64,000 bases of DNA. Source: Chryseobacterium gleum. GTDB lineage: Bacteria > Bacteroidota > Bacteroidia > Flavobacteriales_D > Sanyastnellaceae. Of the stretch, positions 14,650 to 24,176 are shown in pieces; the stretch's first letter is position 1, and the number at the start of each line of letters is the position of its first letter. The notes below the pieces were generated by a model. The model searched no databases. It was not told the DNA's origin and saw only the letters and a list, made by a program, of their open reading frames with translations. The position numbers and the translations under genes were made by a program. The stretch is taken from positions 1 through 64,000 of the forward strand of contig CAMCVP010000008.1 of NCBI GenBank assembly GCA_945881835.1, read 5' to 3'.

Positions 14650-14705
14650 CCGGATAGCAGTGGAAAGCCTTTGAGCGAAGCGAGAAGCTTGGAACGAATA
14701 GCCGG
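14650..14705. other. candidate structured RNA/repeat element flanked by CCGG
   Basis: The 56-bp segment starts CCGGATAGCAGTGGAAAGC and ends GGAACGAATAGCCGG. The outer CCGG ends pair, AAGC (14665-14668) pairs with GCTT (14687-14690), and inside them GC-GAA-GC forms a small hairpin. I recall similar CCGGATAGCAGTGG...GAATAGCCGG sequences as a recurring intergenic element in Flavobacteria, possibly an Rfam Flavobacteria motif such as Flavo-1, but I cannot verify this here. The 14481-14815 gap holds only this, chain C and the terminator. Confidence 0.45.
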
Positions 14706-14728
14706 AAAAGGTTCGAAAAAAGAATTTG

Positions 14729-14762
14729 AAAAAAAAAGGAGCAAACCGCTGTCTGCTCCTTT
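14729..14762 (-). terminator. rho-independent terminator of the 1338-aa protein gene
   Basis: On the minus strand AAAGGAGCA and TGCTCCTTT form a 9-bp stem around a 10-nt loop, followed by a T-run. It lies about 55 bp past the stop of the gene at 14816-18832. Confidence 0.85.
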
Positions 14763-14815
14763 CTTTAACCTAAACTTAAACGTGCTTCGATGAAACCCTT
14801 TCGAAGCGTTCTTTA

Positions 14816-17800
14816 TTATTTCACTTGTAATTTCTGAACGAAGTTCGAATTTGAAGTGTTAACGTTGATTACATACATACCTTTTGCGAACGAGCTAACG
14901 TCGATTTTCTGCGTGTTCGTTGCCGTTTGGAAGTTTGCGATTTGCTTACCTGTGATGTCGAAGATTGTGATTTGAGCCACTGTACCTTCTTCCATGTTTG
15001 CGATTTGAAGTGTTACCATTTCAGTAGCTGGATTTGGGAAAAGAGACATCTCTTCTTCCACGAAAGCAACTTTTTCAGATTGAACTTCAGGCGTGTTCGC
15101 TAATTCCAAAGCACTTGATCCTGCAACAATCTTCAAGTTGGCGATAGCGCGTACTGGAGATGTTCCGCAAGCGTTAGTAGCAGTAACAGACATGGTGTAA
15201 CCTGTACCAATGATGTTTGTTGCATTAACGGTGATGGCGTTGTTACCTTGTCCAGTTGCAATGCTACCGAAGTTTGCAGCAACGGTCCAGTTGTAAGTCA
15301 TACCTGCAACGTTCACTACAGAGTAAGGAACTGCTGTTTGGTTTTGAGAAACAGTGCGAGTACCAGTGATTACGCTTGGAGTAAGTGGCATGTTCAAACC
15401 AATTGTTTTGGTCTTAGCAACGCTAACTCCACAACCGTTTGAAGCTGTAACCGAGACAACACCTGCAGCAGTGAAACCACTGTTGAATGTAATTGTAGCA
15501 ATGTTTGTTCCTTGTCCAGCCGTAACTGAAGCGCCTGCTGGAGCAGTCCAGTTGTACGAAGTAGCACCTGGCATAGTAGCAGAAGTGAATACAATCGCAT
15601 CGCCAGGACAAGCCTTACCAGTAGCAGATGTTAATGTAGCTGGAGTTGCAGGAGCCAAACGCTTCACTTGGAAGAATTTGTATGCGCTTGTTCCGCAATC
15701 ATTTGTTGCACGAACCTTCAAGTTTGAAGTAACAAATGTGTTGCTGAAAGAAACTGTGATTGTGTTTGTTCCTTGTCCGCTTACGATAGTCATTCCCGCT
15801 GGAGCAACCCACTCGTATGTTGTACCTGCAACTGCAGGAGTTGAGTAGGTAGTTGTGCCACCTGCTAAGAAGGCACAGGCGTATACTTCACCGGTTACAA
15901 TTGTTGGAATAGCAGCAATTGTTGTTTGAATGGTTAAGTTTAAAACGTCTGTAACGATACAACCATCGTTGTTAGTGGATTCATGTGTGTAAGTACCTGT
16001 TGAAGTATATGTTTGTCCGTTCCATTCGAAAGAACCACATGCCACTTCTGTTTGAGTTGTTCCTGGCGCTGTGCAAGGAGAAACTGAGAAAACAGAAAGG
16101 GTGCTACTTACTTCATTCGCAAGAATAACAATGTCTTGTCCGGTTGGAGAATCAGCTGCCTTGATGAAAATAATTCCTTCAGCACCTAGATCCGGACCGC
16201 TACCGTTCAATGTTCTGTTGTTTGCGTAACCTACGAAAATTGGAGCCGATGGATTTTCAATGTTGAAAATCATTACACCACCTACTCTCTCTAAAGAAAC
16301 GAAAGCGTATGGTCTTCCTGCAATAACAGCAGTTGTTACTCCTTCTGGCTCAGGACCTTTATCGTCACTTCTGTTTTTCAATGAAGCAGAACCAGTGGTG
16401 TTCGAAGCGTTGAAGAATGCAGAAGTTAAAGAAGAGTTTGAAGTGATTTGCTCAATCAAATCTTTCGAATCGAAAACCAAAGAACCTGTTGCTGCGTTGA
16501 AAATACTGAATGAACGTCCGCCCATTACATGAATTTCATCGTAGTCACCATCTCCGTCTGTATCACCTGAATATTTCAATCCACTTAATCTTCCTAAGAA
16601 TTTGTTGTTACGAAGAATGTTTGCATCTGGGAAAGCTGTTGCATCTAAGTTGTTGAATGTTGATGAGCTAATTCTGTTAGCATCGACAACGCTTCCGAAT
16701 TCTCTTGAATCTCCTTCGTTAGCTGTGAAAATAAGACCTGTTCCACCAACAGTTGCATAAGAGATTGCATCTGGCATGTAAACGCCTTTGATAGGAAGGT
16801 TACCCGTGATTAAAACAGAACCGCTTTGATCAGAAGCATCCATTCCATTTCCTGAACCATCAGCGTAGCTGATGTATCCTAATGGACGAAGGTCTTCGAT
16901 TGTGTTCGTTGTTAAATTAATGACAAGCATGGCGTTGTTCTCTTGAAGATCAACATATGCACGTGTGTTATCGTCAGAAACTGCGATATACTCTGGCTCT
17001 AAGTCTTGAGCAACTGAAGCGCTTGTGCTGAAGATACGTATACCCGCAGCGCGAAGTGTAGCTTCTTGTCCGTTGTAAGCTGTTAAAGAGATTTGAGTAG
17101 CGTTAGCTTCCGTAAGGTTTGCAACACCACCAGTGATATCTACGATTGTAACAGAACCTTCTGGATCTGAAGAATAAGAAGAGTTAGGCTCGCCTTCGTT
17201 AGCGGTAAGAACTTTTGTATAGTCCTTCGAGAAGCAAATCATATCTGGCATTGCACCAGCAGGAACTTGATTAACATATGTACCGTTTGAATCGAAGAAA
17301 ACGATGAAGCCGTTTGATTGTGGATTCACATTTTCAATAGCGCAAGCAACGATACCGTTGTGAGCAACAACTGAGTTAATGTTTCCGTATGGTGCCATGC
17401 TAATTGAACTGATCAACGTTGGCGCTGATGGATTTGAGAAGTTTACGATATCTAGTTTACCAGCGATGCTGTTCGCAATGTACAAGCGTTGTGTTGATGC
17501 ATCGTGAGAAACAATCTCTGCTGAATTTGTGCCGGCAGCTCCGTTAGAGAAACTTGAAAGCAAGTTCATGTTTAACTGATTAGATGCTACTGGAGCAACA
17601 TAATCGTTGTCTTTGATAAAGATGATTCTATAATTGTTGGTAGCGTCTACGTTAGCGTAATCTGCACTTGCTATTTTCACAACAATACGCTCAGCTTTTT
17701 CAGCTAAATTATCGTCGGTGATTGTAATCGTGTTGTTAAATACACCATTCGAGTTAGCAGGAATAACGAAAGAGTTGGTCCAAGTATAGTCTGAACCTTC

Positions 17801-18832
17801 TGTAGCATCGCTGTATACCGATAAAGAGAATTGAACAGTTGTGCTCATTGTAGTAGCGCTCGCCATTGTAACAGGGATAGTTACAGTTCCCGCGTTTTCA
17901 TTCACGAAAGTGAAGTTCGAAGCTGAAGCAATAGACACTGCTCCCAACGCGCAGTTCAAAGTAGTTGATCCATCGCAGTTTTCGTCAACGTCATTGTAGC
18001 ACTGCTCGCTAACTCCTGGATTAACAGTAGAAGCAGCATCGTTACAATCTGCAGATAAAAGTGCATAGCCTACAGGAAGAGAACAAGCTGAAGTTGTTGT
18101 ACCTGCAACACCGTAACCGTCTCCGTCTGCATCTAAGTAATACGTAACAGCATAAGTACATGCATTTGAAGAAACAGTCGCGTTTGCGTCGTAGTTACAT
18201 GCCAATGCATCTAAACAACCTGTAACAGGGAATCCAGCCAAAATTGCATCGCCGGGAGAACCAACGTTTGCCGCAACGTTTGCGCTAGTGAAGGTCAATT
18301 GTCCAGCGTTGTTTCCTAAAGAGCTTAATAAACCCGCATTGTTTGTTCCAACATTGTTTGTGTCGAAAGAACCATCTGCGGTGTATCCCCAGAAGAAGCT
18401 GTAATTAGCTGTAGCAGCGCCAAAAGAGACGCGAGTAACTTCAGCTCCAGTAGCGTCAAAAATAATTACGCCATCTCCGTTTGAAGATAATCCAATTCCA
18501 GAACCTGAATAATTACCAACTTGAACTGTTTGTGCAAGACCCCAGAAAGTTCTAAAGTCTGCAGCAAATGTTGCCGAACCCGACTCTCCGAAAATTACAC
18601 TTTCTCCAGATGAAATAGAAGAAATGCCATTTAATGCAACAGAATTCCCATAAGCAAATGAACTGTCGTCAATTTTGTAACCTGTTAAATCAACAGCGGT
18701 TGAGCCAAGATTTGTTATTTCAATCCAATCGGCTGTACCACCTGAAGACATTGCCTCGGTGACTCTCAACTGGGCAAAAGAAGCGCTTGATAACAAAAGT
18801 AGCGCTCCCAAAAACAAGGAGATTTTTTTCAT
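14816..18832 (-). CDS. large secreted multidomain protein (LTD, Calx-beta, choice-of-anchor I, T9SS)
   Basis: The 1338-aa protein has a signal peptide (MKKISLFLGALLLLSSASFAQ). The lamin-tail domain (TEAMSSGGTADWIEITNLG, about 20-190) is followed by a MopE-like Asp-rich metal motif (YYLDADGDGYG...DCNDAASTVNPG, about 225-290). A Calx-beta domain (about 295-410) precedes a choice-of-anchor I beta-propeller-like region (about 415-930, with LTANEGEP and PEGVTTAVIAGRPYAFVSLERVGG). Three PKD-like repeats and a type A T9SS tail (SLFPNPATEMVTL, FAKGMYVINVNTS) end it. Family members are large, calcium-rich exoproteins of unknown activity; some are annotated as phosphatase-like. It is monocistronic with its own terminator. 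Confidence 0.85.
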   Translation of the reverse strand: MKKISLFLGALLLLSSASFAQLRVTEAMSSGGTADWIEITNLGSTAVDLTGYKIDDSSFAYGNSVALNGISSISSGESVIFGESGSATFAADFRTFWGLAQTVQVGNYSGSGIGLSSNGDGVIIFDATGAEVTRVSFGAATANYSFFWGYTADGSFDTNNVGTNNAGLLSSLGNNAGQLTFTSANVAANVGSPGDAILAGFPVTGCLDALACNYDANATVSSNACTYAVTYYLDADGDGYGVAGTTTSACSLPVGYALLSADCNDAASTVNPGVSEQCYNDVDENCDGSTTLNCALGAVSIASASNFTFVNENAGTVTIPVTMASATTMSTTVQFSLSVYSDATEGSDYTWTNSFVIPANSNGVFNNTITITDDNLAEKAERIVVKIASADYANVDATNNYRIIFIKDNDYVAPVASNQLNMNLLSSFSNGAAGTNSAEIVSHDASTQRLYIANSIAGKLDIVNFSNPSAPTLISSISMAPYGNINSVVAHNGIVACAIENVNPQSNGFIVFFDSNGTYVNQVPAGAMPDMICFSKDYTKVLTANEGEPNSSYSSDPEGSVTIVDITGGVANLTEANATQISLTAYNGQEATLRAAGIRIFSTSASVAQDLEPEYIAVSDDNTRAYVDLQENNAMLVINLTTNTIEDLRPLGYISYADGSGNGMDASDQSGSVLITGNLPIKGVYMPDAISYATVGGTGLIFTANEGDSREFGSVVDANRISSSTFNNLDATAFPDANILRNNKFLGRLSGLKYSGDTDGDGDYDEIHVMGGRSFSIFNAATGSLVFDSKDLIEQITSNSSLTSAFFNASNTTGSASLKNRSDDKGPEPEGVTTAVIAGRPYAFVSLERVGGVMIFNIENPSAPIFVGYANNRTLNGSGPDLGAEGIIFIKAADSPTGQDIVILANEVSSTLSVFSVSPCTAPGTTQTEVACGSFEWNGQTYTSTGTYTHESTNNDGCIVTDVLNLTIQTTIAAIPTIVTGEVYACAFLAGGTTTYSTPAVAGTTYEWVAPAGMTIVSGQGTNTITVSFSNTFVTSNLKVRATNDCGTSAYKFFQVKRLAPATPATLTSATGKACPGDAIVFTSATMPGATSYNWTAPAGASVTAGQGTNIATITFNSGFTAAGVVSVTASNGCGVSVAKTKTIGLNMPLTPSVITGTRTVSQNQTAVPYSVVNVAGMTYNWTVAANFGSIATGQGNNAITVNATNIIGTGYTMSVTATNACGTSPVRAIANLKIVAGSSALELANTPEVQSEKVAFVEEEMSLFPNPATEMVTLQIANMEEGTVAQITIFDITGKQIANFQTATNTQKIDVSSFAKGMYVINVNTSNSNFVQKLQVK

Positions 18833-19010
18833 TTAATTTAGGTTTTAGTGAACGCAAAATTCGACTCGAACAGCTAACTGTCATATTTCTAATACATTAC
18901 GCTTTCGTAAACAAGTTAGCGTTGAATGTTACGGGAATGTTTTTTTTGAAATCAAGGAAATTGAACTACACGAAACATTACGACTCTAATATTCCTCTTA
19001 AATTCGCGCT

Positions 19011-20423
19011 ATGCTATTCAGCTCTTTTGATTTTCTAATTTTCTTTCCAGCAGTAACGCTGGCATTCTTCCTGCTGCCTGAAAGATTTAAGAATACATGG
19101 CTTCTTTTATCGAGTTGCTTTTTTTACATGTTCCTTATTCCGTACTACATTATTATTCTGCTTGGAACAATTAGTACAGACTTCATTGCTGGAAAATTTA
19201 TTTACAAGGAAAATAATCCGCGTCGAAAAAAACAACTTCTAACCATAAGCCTGATCATTAACATTGGAATTCTGTTTTTTTTCAAGTACTACAATTTCTT
19301 CGCAGGCGAATTTGCTCAACTTTTCGGAACTCAAAACACAGACGATTTTCTTTTTCAAGTAGTGCTTCCAATTGGCTTGTCTTTTCACACATTTCAATCG
19401 ATGTCATACACCATAGAAATCTACAGAGGGCATTGCATTCCAGAAAAAAACTACTCCCGCTTCATGTTGTTCGTCATGTTCTACCCACAGCTTGTTGCTG
19501 GTCCAATTGAACGTCCTCAGAATTTGCTGCATCAATTCAATGAAAAGAAAACATTCGATTACGACCGAGTGAAATCGGGACTCTGGCTAATGCTCATTGG
19601 ATTCTTTAAAAAGATTGTTGTTGCCGATCGCTTGTCCATACTTGTAGATTCTGTTTATAGCAATCCGATTGGATTTGCGGGAGTGCCTACAATGCTTGCG
19701 ATTCTATTCTTCACGATTCAAATTTATTGCGATTTCAGCGGCTACACAGACATTGCGCGAGGCGCTGCTCGTGTCATGGGATTCGAGCTTATGGAGAACT
19801 TCCGTCTACCTTATTTCTCGAAGTCTATCGGAGAGTTTTGGTCGAGGTGGCACATCTCGCTTTCAAGTTGGTTCAAAGACTACGTATACATTCCCTTGGG
19901 TGGAAATAAAGTCGACCGTTGGAAGTTAATGCGAAATGTATTAATCGTTTTTCTCTTATCCGGTCTTTGGCATGGCGCGAATTGGACTTTTATTATCTGG
20001 GGAGCTGCGCACGGCGTGGTGGTTATCCTTGAGCGATTGACCAACTTTTCGAAGACTCGATTTTCAAACTATTTTGGAATGGCTTACACTTTTATTTTAG
20101 TTTCAATCCTTTGGGTGTTTTTCCGCGCCGAAAATATTTCACAAGCCTTTGAGATTTTAGAGAATGCTATTCATTTTCCAAAAGCCAGTTTAGGCATTCA
20201 ATTCCGTGGTTTAGGACTGAATGCAACTGACCTCGTCTTGGCTGGAGTTTTCGCTGGACTCATGATAACCCATGATATTCTGGTGAACAAGATGAATGTA
20301 TACGATTGGATTCAAAAAAGAAACACTGCATTGCGATGGTCTATTTACTACCTACTTGTGATTATTGTAGTATTCTACTCGGTTAACGACGGAACAAAAA
20401 ACTTCATTTATTTCCAGTTTTAA
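19011..20423 (+). CDS. MBOAT-family O-acyltransferase (AlgI-like)
   Basis: The 470-aa integral membrane protein is an MBOAT acyltransferase. It starts with the typical MLFSSFDFLIFFPAVTLAFFLLP, shows about ten hydrophobic segments, and carries the conserved MVAGPIERPQ-like segment (QLVAGPIERPQNLL), FWSRWHISLS, and the catalytic His in SGLWHGANWTF (H321). In AlgI/DltB-type systems this protein passes acetyl groups across the membrane to a polysaccharide. It is followed one base later by an SGNH protein, the usual partner. It opens the first EPS block, so the likely job is O-acetylation of that polymer. Confidence 0.9.
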   Translation: MLFSSFDFLIFFPAVTLAFFLLPERFKNTWLLLSSCFFYMFLIPYYIIILLGTISTDFIAGKFIYKENNPRRKKQLLTISLIINIGILFFFKYYNFFAGEFAQLFGTQNTDDFLFQVVLPIGLSFHTFQSMSYTIEIYRGHCIPEKNYSRFMLFVMFYPQLVAGPIERPQNLLHQFNEKKTFDYDRVKSGLWLMLIGFFKKIVVADRLSILVDSVYSNPIGFAGVPTMLAILFFTIQIYCDFSGYTDIARGAARVMGFELMENFRLPYFSKSIGEFWSRWHISLSSWFKDYVYIPLGGNKVDRWKLMRNVLIVFLLSGLWHGANWTFIIWGAAHGVVVILERLTNFSKTRFSNYFGMAYTFILVSILWVFFRAENISQAFEILENAIHFPKASLGIQFRGLGLNATDLVLAGVFAGLMITHDILVNKMNVYDWIQKRNTALRWSIYYLLVIIVVFYSVNDGTKNFIYFQF

Positions 20424-20424
20424 A

Positions 20425-21339
20425 ATGAAAAAATTCATCGTTAGACTCATTGTTTTTTCATTGCCATTTGTTGCCTGGTTTAGCCTTGTTGCCTATGTTG
20501 ATCCTTTCAATTTTTTTCAAAAAAAATCTGAAAAAGAACTCGCGATAAGAGAAACGAAAATTCGTCCATTAAACAGCATGTTGTTCAACATGATTAAATA
20601 TAAAAACAATCCTACCGAAGTTGTTTTTATCGGAGACTCGCGAACCCGTGTTATTTCAGACTCCTTGTATTCCGAAATTACACACGAGCCAACCTTCAAC
20701 CTTTATTCAAACAAAGCGAAATTGAATGAAATGATTGATCTTTTTTGGTTCGCTGAGGGATTTAAAAAAATTAAAAAAGTATACTTCGGTATCAATTTCA
20801 ATCTATTTAATACATACGCTTTCGGATCACGCTCAAAGTCGAACAGTGAGCTTTGTTCGTCTCCTTTCAAATACATTACAAACAGAGCAGTTGGAGAGGC
20901 AACTGGTATTCTATTAAATATTCTTTCCTTACCCTCAGATAAGAAACCAAATCAAGTTGAATTTTGGAAGTTCAATCTGGAAACAAAAGCCAACGATTTT
21001 TATTCGAAGTATGAATTTCCTGAGGAGGCTGTTGAACAACTGAAAGATGTTTCCGTTTTCTGCAAAGAACATAATATTGAATTAACATTCGTAATTGTCC
21101 CGCACGTTGTTTCCATGCGAAAAAAAGTACTTTTTTACAATTTAAGCGAAGAAGAATTGAAATTCAAACGAACGATTTCCTCAATTGCAAAGACAGTCGA
21201 TTATGATTATGAAAATGCTGTAACTATTGATACTACTAATTTTGGAGACCCTATTCATTTCAAAAAGCATATCGGTGAACTCATTGCAAAAGAACTAGCC
21301 ACTCAGCAATTCAACATAGGGGTAACTGTTAGACAATGA
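20425..21339 (+). CDS. SGNH-like accessory protein of the MBOAT acyltransferase
   Basis: The 304-aa protein has one N-terminal membrane anchor (about 5-25) and an extracytoplasmic SGNH-type domain. Block I reads FIGDSRT with Ser72, and the end has DPIHFKKH with Asp275 and His278, the D-x-x-H of SGNH hydrolases/acetyltransferases. Like AlgX, AlgJ or DltD, it probably receives acyl groups from the MBOAT partner encoded one base upstream and transfers them to the polysaccharide in the periplasm. Similarity outside these motifs is low. The substrate is unknown. Confidence 0.7.
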   Translation: MKKFIVRLIVFSLPFVAWFSLVAYVDPFNFFQKKSEKELAIRETKIRPLNSMLFNMIKYKNNPTEVVFIGDSRTRVISDSLYSEITHEPTFNLYSNKAKLNEMIDLFWFAEGFKKIKKVYFGINFNLFNTYAFGSRSKSNSELCSSPFKYITNRAVGEATGILLNILSLPSDKKPNQVEFWKFNLETKANDFYSKYEFPEEAVEQLKDVSVFCKEHNIELTFVIVPHVVSMRKKVLFYNLSEEELKFKRTISSIAKTVDYDYENAVTIDTTNFGDPIHFKKHIGELIAKELATQQFNIGVTVRQ

Positions 21340-21421
21340 ATTTTCGACATTTTTCAATTAGTTATAAATCTTTAACAAAGGAAAACCCATAGTCGTGTTA
21401 TTTTAGCTCCAAATTTGAATC

Positions 21422-22852
21422 ATGAAAAAAGCCTTTATACTCATTTGTTTGTTCGCAGCAACCAATTCTATATTTTCTCAAGAGAATAATAAAAGTAATG
21501 CTGTAAAAAAAGACCGCTCATTTTCTATCGGTACGGGCACATCCATTTCATTGGGTGATCTTTCAAATTATTATTTCTTTCCAAAAATTAGCGAGTTCGG
21601 ATCGGCATCCCGCACTGGGCAAATGCTTGGCTACAACGTAGCCAATGCATACGGCAAATTAGGTTATTCAATTAATTTCCAATCGGGAGGATTAAAGGGA
21701 TTCCATGTTGCTGAAGGCTCTGACACCATAAATTTTCAAGGAAGCTATACAACCTTGACGTATAATCTTACTGCAAATTCAAACACTCTGTTGAATTTGA
21801 AAAAGAATCCGAAACTTACCTTAAATGGAAGTGTAGGTATTGGTTTATCGACATATCGCTCATTTAGCTACGCTCAACCAAATGCTGTTCGTGAGTTTCA
21901 ATCTTTTTACGGATACGAATCACACACTTCTACGAATGCGAATGGTTTTGAAAGCACTGAGCTGCATACCGCTGCCAAAAAAGCAACCCTTGTCATTCCA
22001 ATTCAATTCCAATTGAATTACAACTTATCTGATTTATCAAGCATACAGTTCACTGTAAACAGAACATCATTCTTTTCAGATGATATCGATGCTGGTTCTG
22101 TTGTAGGATTCAACAATGACCGCGTTTTATATTTAGGAGTTGGTCTTACTCAGCGTTTCAAATCAACCCCTTCCTCAAACAAGTTTTCATTCGGGAAACT
22201 TAAAAGTTTGCCCCTTTACATCGGAATAGAGGGTGGAACTTTCGCTGTTGTTGGCGATATTATGCAAAACTTCAACGGTCCGTCAACCATTTCATCGCTC
22301 AAACTTTTGAACGGTAAAAACGGAACTTCTTGCGGAATGAACATTCAAAAATACCTAGGTGAAAAATCTTCTTTAACGTTTAACTACAATCTAGCTAAAG
22401 CTTCTGGTTCAAGAACACTTGCATTTGCCGACACATTAAGTCAACAATTCAACTTAGATGCTGCTTCTTTAAGCGTGAGATATGGTTACGACTTGAAGCT
22501 CTCTAAAAACGAATCAGCGAAATTGATTGTTACACCGTTCTTCGGAATTGGAGTAACCGGATTTAGAAGCAAATCATACTTCACAAACGACAATACATTA
22601 ATCGATAATTACAGCTATACCGAGAACGAAGAATTCTCTTCTTTTGCTTTTGCTTCGAAATCGTTCACGCAAAAAATCGTTATCCCAGCAGGAGTTTCAT
22701 TGGGATTGCCTGTAGGAAACAAATTGAAGCTTTCTGCTTCATTCAGCAACAACCATTATTTGTCAGATGCATTGGATGGTTTTGTTAGTGAAAACAGCAG
22801 AAAAGATCGCTCTTATCAATTCAACATCGGTGCTTCATTCAAATTGAACTAA
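21422..22852 (+). CDS. predicted outer-membrane beta-barrel protein, unknown function
   Basis: The 476-aa protein has a signal peptide (MKKAFILICLFAATNSIFSQ). After it come alternating amphipathic strands rich in Ser, Asn, Gly and aromatic residues, ending in YQFNIGASFKLN, as in outer-membrane barrels. The two halves begin alike (SFSIGTGTSISLGD and PLYIGIEGGTFAVVGD), so it may be two barrel-like halves. I do not recognise the family. It sits between the O-acetylation pair and the flippase in the EPS block, separated by 82 bp upstream and 31 bp downstream. A role in polymer export or attachment is a guess from position. Confidence 0.6.
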   Translation: MKKAFILICLFAATNSIFSQENNKSNAVKKDRSFSIGTGTSISLGDLSNYYFFPKISEFGSASRTGQMLGYNVANAYGKLGYSINFQSGGLKGFHVAEGSDTINFQGSYTTLTYNLTANSNTLLNLKKNPKLTLNGSVGIGLSTYRSFSYAQPNAVREFQSFYGYESHTSTNANGFESTELHTAAKKATLVIPIQFQLNYNLSDLSSIQFTVNRTSFFSDDIDAGSVVGFNNDRVLYLGVGLTQRFKSTPSSNKFSFGKLKSLPLYIGIEGGTFAVVGDIMQNFNGPSTISSLKLLNGKNGTSCGMNIQKYLGEKSSLTFNYNLAKASGSRTLAFADTLSQQFNLDAASLSVRYGYDLKLSKNESAKLIVTPFFGIGVTGFRSKSYFTNDNTLIDNYSYTENEEFSSFAFASKSFTQKIVIPAGVSLGLPVGNKLKLSASFSNNHYLSDALDGFVSENSRKDRSYQFNIGASFKLN

Positions 22853-22883
22853 GAACACGCCTTTTTTAGTGCATCTTTAGTTC

Positions 22884-24176
22884 ATGAATGATAGTAAAGC
22901 CAAACGTAAGGGCCTTCTCTACGAATTACTAGCTACAGCAGCGAGCTCATTTTTTATTCGAGCGATAGGAATTGGCTCAACGTATCTTCTCTCTATTCTC
23001 ATTATTCGTGAATATAGCATTGCCTCGTGGGGAGAGATAACGCTTCTGTTCTCTATTATACAGGTAGCAGCGCTTTTTCTTCGATCTGGTATGGACAAAG
23101 AGACCATGCTCAAGTTCAGCAGCCAAAGTCCGAATGCGAAGAGTTATTATGACAAGTCATTCCGTCAAATAGGCCTTCACTCGCTTATAATACTTGGTGT
23201 GGTTGTGATGTATTATTTTCTATTTGGAAACCTATTGCTCCAAGGCTGGAACATTTTTTCCATTTGGCTCGGCGCTTCTGCCTTGAGTATTCTCTTACTT
23301 CATTCAGAAGTCTTAAGGGGACTCAAAAAAATCGGATGGTTCAGCTTTTTTGAAAAAGGAGGAATCTTTACTGTAACAGCAATCATTGCGCTCGTTACCT
23401 TTTACATAGCGAAACAAAGTTCTTTCAATCTAAATCAATTGGTTATTGCGATCGTTATTCTATGTTGTGTCGCCATTTTTGTTGCAAAGAAAACACTTAA
23501 CAAATTTCCGAACGACATTCGAGGTACAGAGAAATTTCTCGACTCACCCTTGAAATTAGGCTATCCGCTTATGCTTTCAGGAGCAGGATTCATGATTATG
23601 AATTGGGCAGACCTCTTTATTATTGGTGCTTACCAAGACGACAGTGCCGTAGGATTATTTAATGTTTGCTCAAGAGTTGCTAGCCTAAGTGCATTTGCGT
23701 TGCTTGCTGTGAATACGGCTAACGGACCAAAAATCGCCGAGCTATTTCAGAAAAACGAATCGAAAAAGCTAGAGAAGTACATTCAACATTCGAATAAAAT
23801 TACGGCTGGGATATCGATCCTCGTGGGAATTGTTGTCTTCTTATTCCCGAAAACAATTTTGGGTATTTTCGGAATATACTCGCCCAGTTCAACAATAATA
23901 TACAGCCTATTCATTCTAGTAATCGGAGAAATCATTAACGCTTCGTGCGGTTCAATAGGTCTTTTAATGCAAGCAACTGGTTCGAGGAAACAATTTCAAC
24001 GGATCGTTTTCATTGCCACTGCCTTTAATATTTTAATTGGAATATTGCTCGTGCCGAAATTTGGTATTCTTGGCGGGGCCATTGCAAACGCCATAGCCAC
24101 AGCCATTTGGAATGTTTCCTCGTTTATATATGCCAAGAAAAAACTTGGTATCGGACTCATCTATAAAAAACTATGA
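22884..24176 (+). CDS. polysaccharide flippase (Wzx/MATE-like)
   Basis: The 430-aa protein shows twelve or more hydrophobic segments in the pattern of the polysaccharide transport family. The N-terminal helix pair (SSFFIRAIGIGSTYLLSILII) and the later KLGYPLMLSGAGFMIMNWADLFIIGAYQ segment are typical of Wzx-like flippases. It would move lipid-linked repeat units across the inner membrane. Its stop overlaps the next gene (a sulfotransferase) by 4 nt, so the following run of genes is one operon. Confidence 0.85.
   Translation: MNDSKAKRKGLLYELLATAASSFFIRAIGIGSTYLLSILIIREYSIASWGEITLLFSIIQVAALFLRSGMDKETMLKFSSQSPNAKSYYDKSFRQIGLHSLIILGVVVMYYFLFGNLLLQGWNIFSIWLGASALSILLLHSEVLRGLKKIGWFSFFEKGGIFTVTAIIALVTFYIAKQSSFNLNQLVIAIVILCCVAIFVAKKTLNKFPNDIRGTEKFLDSPLKLGYPLMLSGAGFMIMNWADLFIIGAYQDDSAVGLFNVCSRVASLSAFALLAVNTANGPKIAELFQKNESKKLEKYIQHSNKITAGISILVGIVVFLFPKTILGIFGIYSPSSTIIYSLFILVIGEIINASCGSIGLLMQATGSRKQFQRIVFIATAFNILIGILLVPKFGILGGAIANAIATAIWNVSSFIYAKKKLGIGLIYKKL

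Noticed and set aside
15354-15848. 164-codon plus-strand frame over the 1338-aa protein gene
   Set aside because: Antisense to the PKD-like repeats; the long open frame comes from repetitive codons of the real gene.
18833-19010. Small inverted repeats (ACAG-CTAA-CTGT and TTACG-CTTT-CGTAA) in the gap before the MBOAT gene
   Set aside because: Short, with 4-nt loops and no T-run or linker pattern; at this base composition such pairs are expected by chance.
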